DNA of 32,181 bases from JAICWP01 sp035252015 (GTDB taxonomy: Bacteria > Acidobacteriota > Terriglobia > Terriglobales > Acidobacteriaceae): positions 1 to 32,181 of the forward strand of contig DATFDP010000218.1 of NCBI GenBank assembly GCA_035252015.1. Reading direction: 5' to 3'. The translations under genes were made by a program, and so were the position numbers. The notes under the pieces are model-generated. The model did no database searches. It was not told where the DNA came from and worked only from the letters and a program-made list of their open reading frames with translations. Below are positions 23,018-30,775 of this stretch, in pieces (position 1 is the stretch's first letter; the number at the start of each line of letters is the position of its first letter).

Positions 23018-23037
23018 GGCGCGGCTTCAGCCGCGCC
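23018..23037. repeat. tetraloop hairpin repeat, copy D
   Basis: GGCGCGGC and GCCGCGCC form a perfect 8-bp stem around TTCA. The stem length and loop size match copies A to C. It could also weakly terminate the cox operon, but no T run follows. Confidence 0.65.
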
Positions 23038-23060
23038 GTACAGTGGTACCCCTTAGGATT

Positions 23061-23116
23061 GTCATCCTGAGCCAGCGCGACCGAACCCAGCGAGGAAGCG
23101 CGAGCGAAGGACCTAT
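23061..23116. repeat. GTCATCCTGAGC-type dispersed repeat
   Basis: The element starts GTCATCCTGAGCCAGCG, continues with GACCGAACCCAGCGAGG and ends GCGAAGGACCTATGG. Closely similar wording stands at 26712-26753, and partial wording at 3184-3226. Confidence 0.55.
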
Positions 23117-23190
23117 GGTTTTCGAAACAACACGTTTCGTCGGCAAGTGTCGCGTGTTCGCTCTAGGAGTGGACGTTCACTGCGCTGGAA

Positions 23191-23280
23191 TCCCGGCCAG
23201 GGACGTAACAGTAAAGCCTGGGACAGAAGTCCTGGGGTAGGTACGCGAAAACTAAAATGAGTCCCGGAGGGACGACACCC
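23191..23280. repeat. composite hairpin repeat, copy B
   Basis: CCTGGGAC/GTCCTGGG with an AGAA loop (23217-23236) is followed by GTCCC/GGGAC with a GGA loop (23261-23273). The first stem needs two G-U pairs, which pair only as RNA. TAAAGCC leads into the first hairpin and GAGTCCCGG into the second, as in copy A. The element ends about 16 bases before the CoA-ligase start codon and contains an in-frame ATG (23257) that would otherwise look like its start. Confidence 0.72.
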
Positions 23281-23295
23281 GCGTACCGCCAACAC

Positions 23296-24894
23296 ATGGC
23301 TAATCCCAACAACCCCGGCCTGAATCTCTCCTCCCTCTTCAACGCCGCCGCGCATTTTATTGATCGCCACCCGCGCGAAGGCCGTGGCCATAAGGTCGCC
23401 ATCGAATGCGGCGAGCAGCGCGTCACCTATGCCCAACTGGCAGAGCGCGTGAATCGCTTGGGCAATGCCCTGCTGGCCCTCGACGTCCGCTCCGAAGAAC
23501 GCGTATTTCTCCTTCTGCCCGATGTTCCCGAATTCGGTTACAGCTTCTTCGGCACGATCAAAATTGGCGCGGTCGCCGTGCCCGTGAACACCATGCTCCG
23601 GCCCGATGACTACGCCTACCTGCTCAACGATTGCCGCGCCCGCGTGGCCATCGTGCACGAGCAACTGCTCCCGCAAATCCACCACATTGCTCCCGACCAA
23701 CTGCGCTACCTGCACCACATCATCGTGGTCGGCGAAGCTCACGGCGGCATGCATTCCTTCTTTAACCTGCTGCACGACAGTTCCCCGGAACTGGAACCCG
23801 CGCCCACCAGCAAAGACGACGCTGCCTTCTGGCTCTACTCCTCCGGCAGTACCGGCACACCCAAAGGTTGTGTGCATCTGCAGCACGACATGGTGGTCAC
23901 CTCCGAACTCTACGCCAAGGGCATCCTGGGCATGACCGACGATGACCGCTGCTTCAGCGTGGCCAGGCTGTTTTTCGCCTACGGCCTGGGCAACGCCCTC
24001 TACTTTCCACTCGCCGTGGGCGGCACCAGCATTCTCCTTCCCGAGCGGCCGCGTCCGGCGGAAGTCTTTTCCGTCATCGAACAACATCGTCCCACCCTCT
24101 TTTTTTCCGTTCCCACCAACTACACCGCCCTGCTCAGCCACTTCCGTGATTCGGGCGGGGACTTCGACCTTTCTTCCGTGCGTTACGGCGTTTCTGCAGG
24201 CGAGGCCCTGCCAGCCGCTATCTTTCATCGCTTTAAACAACGTTTCGGGGTGGAAATCCTGGACGCCATCGGCTCCACCGAAGCCCTGCACATGTTCATC
24301 GCCAATCGCCCAGGCGCGCTGCGCCCCGGCTCCAGCGGACAGGTCATTCCTGGCTGCGAGGCCCGCCTGGTTGACGAGGCGGGCCAACTCCTCTCCCAGG
24401 GCGAAATCGGCGACCTGCTGATCAAGAGCGATGCCGTTTGCTCCTGCTACTGGAACCAGCACGAAAAGAGCAAGCGTACGCTCCAGGGAGAGTGGCTCCA
24501 TACCGGCGATAAGTACTATCAGGATGAAGAGGGCTACTTCTGGTACGCAGGGCGGTCCGACGATATGTTGAAAGTGAACGGGTTATGGGTGAGCCCCATT
24601 GAAATCGAAAACGCCCTACTCGAGCACCCCGCCATCAAAGAAGCGGCCATCGTGGGCCGGCAGGATGAAGACGAATTGCTTAAACCCGCTGCCTACATCG
24701 TCTTAAGTAACGGAACCCACGGCTCCCCTGACCTCGCCCGCCAGCTGCAAGATCATGTCGCTGCGAGGCTTGCCTCCTATAAACGGCCCATATGGGTGGA
24801 GTTTGTCCCCGAGCTTCCCAAGACGGCTACGGGCAAGGTGCAGCGCTTCAAGTTGAGAAATGCACAGGCGATATCGCCCGAAGGTGCCGTTTGA
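23296..24894 (+). CDS. benzoate-CoA ligase family acyl-CoA synthetase
   Basis: The 532-residue enzyme is of the acyl-adenylate (ANL) superfamily. Motifs in order: phosphate loop YSSGSTGTPKG (181-191, K190), the A5 motif DAIGSTEALHMF, GEWLHTGDKYY, the hinge GRSDDMLKVNGLWVSP, and the catalytic lysine K514 in LPKTATGKVQR. The layout and the LFFAYGLGNALYFPL stretch match benzoate- and aryl-CoA ligases. It would make an acyl- or aroyl-CoA from the acid, ATP and CoA in the cytoplasm. ATG 23296 is chosen over 23257 because the latter falls inside a dispersed repeat. No degradation genes adjoin it, so the true acid is unknown. Confidence 0.87.
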   Translation: MANPNNPGLNLSSLFNAAAHFIDRHPREGRGHKVAIECGEQRVTYAQLAERVNRLGNALLALDVRSEERVFLLLPDVPEFGYSFFGTIKIGAVAVPVNTMLRPDDYAYLLNDCRARVAIVHEQLLPQIHHIAPDQLRYLHHIIVVGEAHGGMHSFFNLLHDSSPELEPAPTSKDDAAFWLYSSGSTGTPKGCVHLQHDMVVTSELYAKGILGMTDDDRCFSVARLFFAYGLGNALYFPLAVGGTSILLPERPRPAEVFSVIEQHRPTLFFSVPTNYTALLSHFRDSGGDFDLSSVRYGVSAGEALPAAIFHRFKQRFGVEILDAIGSTEALHMFIANRPGALRPGSSGQVIPGCEARLVDEAGQLLSQGEIGDLLIKSDAVCSCYWNQHEKSKRTLQGEWLHTGDKYYQDEEGYFWYAGRSDDMLKVNGLWVSPIEIENALLEHPAIKEAAIVGRQDEDELLKPAAYIVLSNGTHGSPDLARQLQDHVAARLASYKRPIWVEFVPELPKTATGKVQRFKLRNAQAISPEGAV

Positions 24895-24954
24895 ATTCCT
24901 CCCGTTCGGGTATAAACTTGCAAACAAATTGCCGGCGTAACCGGCTGGGCCTCC

Positions 24955-26646
24955 TTGCACTTGCGCAAGCCGCTACCATTCTCGTTCACTTCGTCGCTGG
25001 TTTTTGCTGCCTTGGCGTTGACCGCCATAGGCCCGCTGGGCGGCGTGACCGCGCGTGCCAAAGCTAGAAGCTCCAGGTCGTCTGCCTCGGCTCTATCCTC
25101 TCCAGTCAGCGGCAAGGCCGTTACTGTTTCCGCCATTCGCCATTGGTCGAGCGCCGACGTCACCCACGTTGCCATTGACCTGAGCGGCCCGGTTAAGTAC
25201 AAGTTCGCCCACCTCATCGGCCCGGAGCGCGTCTATTTCGATCTGGAAAATGTGACCGTTCCTCCGGCCCTGCTCGCCAAGTCGCTCGACGAACAGGACG
25301 GCTTCCTCACCAACATCCGAGTAGGCGCCCTGGAGGGCGGTTTTACTCGTGTCGCCTTGGATCTGGATGAAGCAGTGGAGTACTCCGTTAATCTGGTGCC
25401 CGATCCCTACCGGCTGGAAATTACCTTTCACCGTGCTGCCGGCCAGCGACGCAAAAACGATGGCGCCAGCGCGGCACAGCTTGTTCCTTCCATTACGGTA
25501 GACCCGCCTAAAGTGGTCGGCAGCGATAACAGTCCCGGCGTACGCCTGGCGCAGGTGAATCCCGCCGCCGAAAAACAGGCGTTCAACGACGTTCGCGAGG
25601 CCAAGCCCGATAGCAACGGCGAACGCTCCCTGATTCGGGCCTTGGGACTGAAAATCGGCAAGATCGTCATTGACCCCGGCCACGGCGGCGATGACCACGG
25701 CACCATGGGTCTCAACGGCGTTTTTGAAAAGGATGTGGTGCTCGACGTTGCACTCCGCCTGGGCAAGCTGTTGCAGGGCCTGGGCGCGGAGGTCATCTAC
25801 ACACGCGCCACCGACCGCTACCTCCCGCTGGAATCGCGCACTGCCATCGCCAATCGTGAAGCGGCGGATCTGTTCATTTCCATTCACGGCAATTCCAGCC
25901 CCGATCGCGATGCGCGTGGCGTCGAAACCTACTACCTGAACTTCACCACCTCGAAAGAATCCCTGGAAGTAGCCGCCCGCGAGAACATCGTTTCCCGCCG
26001 CCCGGTCAGCGAATTACGTGACCTGGTAGGGAAGATCGCGCAACAGAACCGCATTGCCGAGTCCCACGAGTTTGCCGACGACGTACAGTCAGCCATGGCC
26101 CACGACATGTCCGGTGAGCGCGATCGCGGCGTCCGCGAGGCCCCGTTTATCGTGCTTACCGGCGCTAACATGCCCGCCATCCTCACTGAAATTTCCTTTC
26201 TGAGCAATCAGGATGACGAGGCCAATCTACGCACTCCGCAATATCGGCAGAAGATCGCTCAGGCTCTCTATGACGGCATTGCCACTTATGTAAACGGCTT
26301 GAGCGGCGTGGCCTCGCCATCTCAGTCGGCGGCGGCGCTCAGTTCCAGCGTACGCAACGTGACGGTCCTTCCGGGCGCGGGCTCTGAGATGCCCCCCGCC
26401 AGCATCGACTGGAGCGACTTGATGCTGGGCTTCATCGCTAGTAATCGGCCGTTCATCGTCATATTCTTCCTCTTGGCCGCAGCCTGGAGCTTCTTCCTGA
26501 CCTCGCCCACCGCCCCGGGACAGCCCGCACCCGTGCTGGCTGAAGCCAATCCCGGCGGCGCAGCTCCTTCGGTAGACAGTACGTTCATCGCCCCGAATGG
26601 CGAATACGCTCCCCGCCGCAAACTGCACCTGGTGCGCCGCTCTTAG
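24955..26646 (+). CDS. N-acetylmuramoyl-L-alanine amidase with AMIN domain and C-terminal membrane anchor
   Basis: The protein has 563 residues. A hydrophobic N-terminal segment (10-30) is followed by an AMIN domain (about 55-160: VTHVAIDLSGPVKYKFAHL) that targets peptidoglycan. The Amidase_3 domain (about 236-450) has zinc ligands H243 (DPGHGGDDHG), E258 and H311 (SIHGNSS), and catalytic E412 (ILTEISFLSN). It cleaves the amide between muramic acid and L-alanine, as AmiC does in cell separation. Unusually, a membrane helix (489-517) and a basic tail follow the catalytic domain. After the in-frame stop at 24913 there is no ATG or usable GTG; TTG 24955 (or TTG 24961) is the most likely start, without a clear ribosome-binding site. 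Confidence 0.87.
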   Translation: MHLRKPLPFSFTSSLVFAALALTAIGPLGGVTARAKARSSRSSASALSSPVSGKAVTVSAIRHWSSADVTHVAIDLSGPVKYKFAHLIGPERVYFDLENVTVPPALLAKSLDEQDGFLTNIRVGALEGGFTRVALDLDEAVEYSVNLVPDPYRLEITFHRAAGQRRKNDGASAAQLVPSITVDPPKVVGSDNSPGVRLAQVNPAAEKQAFNDVREAKPDSNGERSLIRALGLKIGKIVIDPGHGGDDHGTMGLNGVFEKDVVLDVALRLGKLLQGLGAEVIYTRATDRYLPLESRTAIANREAADLFISIHGNSSPDRDARGVETYYLNFTTSKESLEVAARENIVSRRPVSELRDLVGKIAQQNRIAESHEFADDVQSAMAHDMSGERDRGVREAPFIVLTGANMPAILTEISFLSNQDDEANLRTPQYRQKIAQALYDGIATYVNGLSGVASPSQSAAALSSSVRNVTVLPGAGSEMPPASIDWSDLMLGFIASNRPFIVIFFLLAAAWSFFLTSPTAPGQPAPVLAEANPGGAAPSVDSTFIAPNGEYAPRRKLHLVRRS

Positions 26647-26906
26647 GCAACACGCTGCCCCTTGCCCAAATCCTGAGTACAGCGAAAGATCCCTGGCTCA
26701 AAAACAAATACTGTCATGTTGAGCGAGGGCGAAGGCCCGAGTCGAAATACCCCAGCAACCACTCCTCTCTAGAAATGTCTCAGCTCTTTTGGGTCCCATT
26801 TCGGAACAAAGTCGCGCAGTGTCACATGGGTGCTTGACGGTGCTCACAGACGTAGGAAGCCCGTCGGAAGCACGCTCATCTGCATACGGGAAGAAAAGGA
26901 GTCCAT
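26647..26906. other. 260-base spacer before the nuclease gene
   Basis: It contains a GTCATGTTGAGC-type repeat (26712-26753) and is otherwise unremarkable. It must contain the promoter of the nuclease gene if that gene is expressed alone; no clear one was seen. Confidence 0.45.
26712..26753. repeat. GTCATGTTGAGC-type dispersed repeat
   Basis: GTCATGTTGAGCGAGGGCG is followed by GAAGGCCCGAGTCGAAATACC. It resembles 23061-23116 and a repeat style common in intergenic regions of soil bacteria. Confidence 0.55.
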
Positions 26907-27740
26907 ATGCCAATCGTTCCCAGCAAAGTTGCGAAACGGTTAGCGGTGGGGCTCAAGGAATTTCAGTCGGTCGTCGCATCAGCTAAGGCGCGTGACGTCA
27001 ACGAGTCGGATACGGTAATTCTGATGACCGACATCCTGTCTCAGCTATTTGGATACGACAAATATTCAGAGCTGACGTCTGAGATTTCAATTAGGGGGAC
27101 GTCGTGCGACCTAGCTACGAAGCTAAACGGTGAAATTCAATTCCTGATCGAAGCTAAGGCGGTTGGTTCTGATCTAAAAGACACACATACCCGGCAAGCG
27201 ACCGAGTACGCCGCCAATGAGGGAATAGACTGGGTTGTGCTCAGTAACGGGTGGTTATGGCGCGTATACAAAGTTATGTTTGGCAAGCCAGTGGTCCATG
27301 AGTTGGTCGTTGAGTTCGATCTCCTCTCCATGGATCCAAAATCGCCCAGTGACCTGGAGACCCTCTACCTGTTGGCGAAGGAAGGGTGGACTAGGTCGGC
27401 ATTAGATGACTTCGACAGCCGGAGGCAGGCTCTCAATCGGTTTTGCATCGCATCGATCATCACAGGTGACCCCCTGCTACGTGTGTTAAGAAGGCAAATC
27501 CGGCAGCTCTCCCCCGATGTGAAAATCGACCTTGAACAAATCAGGACTGTTCTGGAACGGGAGGTCTTGAAACGAGACGTCCTCGAGGGGGAAAAGGCAG
27601 AAGAGGCCAGAAAGAAAGTCAGCCGAGCGGCTGTGAAGGCACGGAAGCTTACCCAGACAGAAATTTCTCAGGTACACCCCGAGCCGACTGGTGGTGCCTC
27701 AGAGTCACCGCTGGCCCAGAGCGCTAGTAAGGCTGCGTAA
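26907..27740 (+). CDS. orphan HsdR N-terminal-like PD-(D/E)xK nuclease domain protein
   Basis: The 277-residue protein has, at residues about 45-125, the nuclease fold of the type I restriction subunit HsdR: D68 (TSCDLATK), the E82-A-K84 pair (QFLIEAKAVGS), then HTRQATEYAANEGIDWVVLS with the Q97-xxx-Y101 motif and a NGWLWRVYK strand. No helicase domain, methylase or specificity gene is nearby, so it is not part of a type I restriction system here. The C-terminal half is helical and charged (RTVLEREVLKRDVLEGEKAE), with an unstructured tail. Base and codon use are clearly less G+C-rich than its neighbours, suggesting acquisition. AAAAGGAG stands six bases before the ATG. A role in defence or DNA repair is possible but not shown. 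Confidence 0.75.
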   Translation: MPIVPSKVAKRLAVGLKEFQSVVASAKARDVNESDTVILMTDILSQLFGYDKYSELTSEISIRGTSCDLATKLNGEIQFLIEAKAVGSDLKDTHTRQATEYAANEGIDWVVLSNGWLWRVYKVMFGKPVVHELVVEFDLLSMDPKSPSDLETLYLLAKEGWTRSALDDFDSRRQALNRFCIASIITGDPLLRVLRRQIRQLSPDVKIDLEQIRTVLEREVLKRDVLEGEKAEEARKKVSRAAVKARKLTQTEISQVHPEPTGGASESPLAQSASKAA

Positions 27741-27770
27741 ACACTGGAGTAGGATTGGCTAACTGAAGCT

Positions 27771-27792
27771 AAGGGCGGCGCCGGCCGCCCTT
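27771..27792 (+). terminator. possible terminator after the nuclease gene
   Basis: AAGGGCGGC and GCCGCCCTT form a perfect 9-bp stem around GCCG. Only TTCTC follows, so termination would be weak. It stands between two convergent genes. Confidence 0.45.
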
Positions 27793-27846
27793 CTCACATG
27801 ACGCTGCCTCTCTGCCCGTATTTTGCTGAGTCGCAGGCCGCCCTCT

Positions 27847-27876
27847 CTGACTCCTGACTACCGACTCCTGACTCCC
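27847..27876. repeat. TCAGGAG heptad array after the ahcY stop codon
   Basis: On the minus strand, seven bases separate the TAG stop codon and the array, which reads GAGTCAGGAGTCGGTAGTCA and then one more unit. It is the same heptad class as at 14551-14562. Confidence 0.75.
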
Positions 27877-27880
27877 GCTT

Positions 27881-29158
27881 CTACGTTCCTTCCGACCAGC
27901 TGGCCAGGTACTCTTCTTGTTCGGGCGTAAGCCGGTCAATCTTGATGCCCATGGACTCCAGCTTCATGCGGGCTACGCGTTTGTCCAATTCCTCGGGCAC
28001 TGCGTAAACCACCCGCTGCAGCTGGTTGTAATTTTTTACCAGGTAGTCCACGGAGAGCGCCTGGTTGGCGAAGCTCATGTCCATCACCGCCGCCGGATGC
28101 CCCTCAGCCGAGGCCAGGTTGATAAGGCGGCCTTCGCCCAGCAGGTTGATCTTGCGGCCATCTTTCAGCGAATACTCCTCCACGAATGGCCGCGTAGTGC
28201 GCTTCGACGATGACATGCGCTCCAGCGCCGGAATATCAATTTCCACATTGAAGTGGCCGGAGTTGGCCACAATGGCGCCGTCCTTCATCAGCTCGAAGTG
28301 CTCCTTGGCCAACACGCTCTTGTCGCCGGTCACGGTCACGAACACATCCCCCAGCTTGGCCGCTTCCACCATGGACATCACGCGGAATCCATCCATCACC
28401 GCTTCTAGGGCGCGAGTGGGATCAATCTCGGTGACAATGACTTCGGCACCCATGCCGCGCGCGCGCATGGCCAATCCGCGCCCGCACCAGCCATAGCCGG
28501 CAACCACGAACTTGCTGCCCGCCAGCAGGATGTTGGTGGCGCGGATCACGCCGTCCACGGTGGATTGGCCGGTGCCGTAGCGATTGTCGAACAGGTGCTT
28601 GGTGGCGGCGTCATTCACCGCAATGATGGGATAGCGCAGCACGCCTTCCTTGGCCATAGCGCGCAGCCGGATCACGCCCGTGGTGGTCTCTTCTGTCCCG
28701 CCGATGATGGTATCGGCCACGTCCAGGCGCTTGGTCAAAACGCAGGTCACCAGGTCCGCGCCGTCGTCCATGGTGATGTGCGGCTTGTGGTCGAGGGCTG
28801 AGGTGATGTGGCTGTAGTAGGTCTCATTGTCCTCGCCCTTGATGGCAAAAACGGGAATGCTGAAGTCGCGCACCAGGCACGCCGCCACGTCGTCCTGTGT
28901 AGAGAGCGGGTTCGAGGCACAGAGGGAAACCTCAGCCCCGCCATCGCGCAGGCAAACCGCCAAGTTGCCGGTTTCCGCGGTCACATGCAGGCAGGCGGAG
29001 ATGCGGATGCCCTTCAGCGGCTGGTTCTTGATAAATTCCTTGCGGATAATCTGCAGCACCTTCATGGACTGGTTGGCAAAATCCAGGCGCTTGCGTCCAA
29101 GCTCGGCCAATTCAATATTCTTAATATCGCAGGGGACGGAAGTGGGTGTAGTAGACAT
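27881..29158 (-). CDS. ahcY: adenosylhomocysteinase (S-adenosyl-L-homocysteine hydrolase)
   Basis: The 425-residue enzyme reversibly splits S-adenosylhomocysteine to adenosine and homocysteine with bound NAD. The conserved active-site residues are visible: D131/D132 (MDDGADL), E157 (GGTEETTTG), K187 and D191 (TKHLFDNRYGTGQS). The NAD-binding loop is GYGWCGRG (221-228). The length matches the shorter bacterial and archaeal type. An AAGGAG site lies five bases before the ATG. It lies downstream of metK on the same strand with a 149-base gap holding a possible terminator. Together they cover two steps of the activated-methyl cycle. No S-adenosylhomocysteine riboswitch is seen in its leader. Confidence 0.96.
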   Translation of the reverse strand: MSTTPTSVPCDIKNIELAELGRKRLDFANQSMKVLQIIRKEFIKNQPLKGIRISACLHVTAETGNLAVCLRDGGAEVSLCASNPLSTQDDVAACLVRDFSIPVFAIKGEDNETYYSHITSALDHKPHITMDDGADLVTCVLTKRLDVADTIIGGTEETTTGVIRLRAMAKEGVLRYPIIAVNDAATKHLFDNRYGTGQSTVDGVIRATNILLAGSKFVVAGYGWCGRGLAMRARGMGAEVIVTEIDPTRALEAVMDGFRVMSMVEAAKLGDVFVTVTGDKSVLAKEHFELMKDGAIVANSGHFNVEIDIPALERMSSSKRTTRPFVEEYSLKDGRKINLLGEGRLINLASAEGHPAAVMDMSFANQALSVDYLVKNYNQLQRVVYAVPEELDKRVARMKLESMGIKIDRLTPEQEEYLASWSEGT

Positions 29159-29272
29159 AAGCTCCTTACCTACAACTATGAATTAAACCAATCCGGTCGG
29201 GATTTAATGGGCGTAATCCTGCCCACATAACATCACGCTCATCAGGATAAAGGAAAGGCCAGGGGAATAGAA

Positions 29273-29292
29273 GGGGCGCGGTGAAGCGCCCC
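29273..29292 (-). terminator. possible terminator after metK
   Basis: A perfect 7-bp stem (GGGGCGC/GCGCCCC) with a six-base loop lies 16 bases after the metK stop codon on the minus strand, followed by TTCTATT. It may partly separate metK from ahcY transcription. Confidence 0.5.
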
Positions 29293-29307
29293 ACAGCTTC
29301 TTCGCTC

Positions 29308-30498
29308 TTACTTCTTCACGGCGTGAGCCGGCTCGCGGGTCTCGCCTAAACTGGCTTGGCTGCGCAGCTTGGCGGCCTTGTCCGTGCGCTCCCAGGTGAA
29401 ATCAGGATCCGGCCGGCCAAAATGGCCATAAGCGGCTGTCTTCTTGAAGATGGGCCGCCGCAGATTGAGCGAGCTGATGATGCCTTTGGGCGTCAGGTCG
29501 AAATTGGCGCGCACTAACTCCTGCAGGATTTCCGGGCCAACTTTGCCGGTTCCGAAAGTATCCACAAGCACGCTGACCGGTTCGGCTACGCCGATGGCAT
29601 AAGCAACCTGCACCTCGCAGCGCTCCGCCAAGCCGGCGGCCACCACGTTCTTGGCGACGTAACGCGCCATGTAGCAGGCGGAACGGTCTACCTTCGTCGG
29701 GTCCTTGCCGCTGAAACAGCCGCCGCCGTGACGCCCCATGCCACCGTAGGTGTCGACAATTATCTTGCGTCCGGTCAGGCCGGTATCGCCCATCGGGCCA
29801 CCCACCACAAAGCGCCCAGTGGGATTGATGTGGTACTTGGTGTCGGCGTCGAGCATGTGACTGGGAATTACGGCCTGGATGACGTGCTTGAGAACATCAG
29901 TGCGGATCTTGTTGTTGTCCACCAATTCGGAGTGCTGGGTGGAAATGACCACAGCATCCACCCGCATGGGCTTGTGGTTCTCGTCGTATTCCACCGTGAC
30001 CTGCGACTTGCCATCTGGCCGCAGCCACTCCAATTCCCCGCTCTTGCGCACTTCCGATAGGCGGTGGGTCAGCTTGTGGGCCAGCATGATGGGCGTCGGC
30101 ATGAGTTGATCATTTTCGTTCGTGGCATAGCCGAACATCATGCCTTGGTCACCGGCGCCTCCGGGGTCAACGCCCTGGGCAATATCAGGCGACTGTTCGT
30201 GAATCGAGGAGATTACCGCGCATGTATTGCAATCGTAGCCGTAAGTAGCATCGGTATAGCCAACCGCGCTAACGGTGCCCCGCACAATGGAGGGAAAATC
30301 CACATAGGCGTTGGTGGTAATCTCACCGGCGATAAAGGCCAGGCCGGTCGTCACCAAGGTCTCGCAGGCCACGCGGCTATGGGGATCCTCCGCCAGACAG
30401 GCATCAAGAATCGCGTCAGAAATCTGGTCGGCAATCTTGTCCGGATGCCCCTCGGTGACCGATTCCGAGGTGAACAAATAGCGCTTTCTAGAAGGCAC
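29308..30498 (-). CDS. metK: S-adenosylmethionine synthetase
   Basis: The 396-residue enzyme makes S-adenosylmethionine from methionine and ATP. Signatures: GHPDKIADQISDAILDA (H18, D20, K21), GAGDQGMMFGYA, the GGPMGDTGLTGRKIIVDTYG stretch and GGCFSGKDPTKVDRS, all as in bacterial MetK. Translation starts with GTG at 30498, eight bases after AAGGAG. It runs in the same direction as ahcY and opposite to the diguanylate cyclase gene. No SAM riboswitch was recognised in the leader; a small CCTGT/ACAGG hairpin is present at 30552-30569. Confidence 0.97.
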   Translation of the reverse strand: MPSRKRYLFTSESVTEGHPDKIADQISDAILDACLAEDPHSRVACETLVTTGLAFIAGEITTNAYVDFPSIVRGTVSAVGYTDATYGYDCNTCAVISSIHEQSPDIAQGVDPGGAGDQGMMFGYATNENDQLMPTPIMLAHKLTHRLSEVRKSGELEWLRPDGKSQVTVEYDENHKPMRVDAVVISTQHSELVDNNKIRTDVLKHVIQAVIPSHMLDADTKYHINPTGRFVVGGPMGDTGLTGRKIIVDTYGGMGRHGGGCFSGKDPTKVDRSACYMARYVAKNVVAAGLAERCEVQVAYAIGVAEPVSVLVDTFGTGKVGPEILQELVRANFDLTPKGIISSLNLRRPIFKKTAAYGHFGRPDPDFTWERTDKAAKLRSQASLGETREPAHAVKK

Positions 30499-30708
30499 GG
30501 TACAATCTCCTTATCAGGTGGGTATTAATGGGGTTAGCATCCCATGGCGGACCTGTCTGGGAAAACAGGCTGTTTGAGGGTAACAGAGCGCGCCGCGCCG
30601 GGGCAATGGCACGTTCAGCGGATGGAGACTTTTGGGCGTCGAAACGGGCCGCAGCGAACCCCGGCAGCGCACTGATTGGCAGCTAGGATGCGGGGTTACA
30701 AAGGTTTC

Positions 30709-30738
30709 TTGCCCCTGCGCAGAACCGCTGCCTATAAT
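30709..30738 (+). promoter_or_regulatory. promoter of the GAF-GGDEF gene
   Basis: TTGCCC (30709-30714), an 18-base spacer and a consensus TATAAT (30733-30738) stand 37 bases before the ATG at 30776. This placement excludes the longer open frame beginning at 30632 as the main product. Confidence 0.65.
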
Positions 30739-30775
30739 ACGCCCACCCCCTTTGCAAGCTCTTGAGGAAGCTGTG

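Larger units (their letters stand above)
22925..23295. other. 371-base repeat-filled spacer
   Basis: No gene is visible. The spacer is largely made of three dispersed repeats, given as separate entries: a tetraloop hairpin at 23018-23037, a GAGCGA-type element at 23061-23116, and composite hairpin copy B at 23191-23280. The rest (22925-23017 and 23117-23190) shows nothing recognisable. Confidence 0.6.

Noticed and set aside
23257..23295. longer N-terminus of the CoA ligase
   Set aside because: The ATG at 23257 lies inside dispersed repeat copy B, and the added residues do not look like the family N-terminus.
26907..27740. complete type I restriction-modification system
   Set aside because: Only an HsdR N-terminal-like domain is present; no helicase, HsdM or HsdS gene adjoins it.
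29159..29307. S-adenosylhomocysteine riboswitch before ahcY
   Set aside because: The leader lacks the conserved core; only a metK-distal hairpin and a normal ribosome-binding site are seen.
30499..30631. SAM riboswitch before metK
   Set aside because: Only one small hairpin (30552-30569); no SAM-I, SAM-II or SAM-IV core recognised.
30632..30775. longer N-terminus of the GGDEF protein
   Set aside because: It would begin upstream of a good promoter (TATAAT at 30733), and the added residues have no domain.
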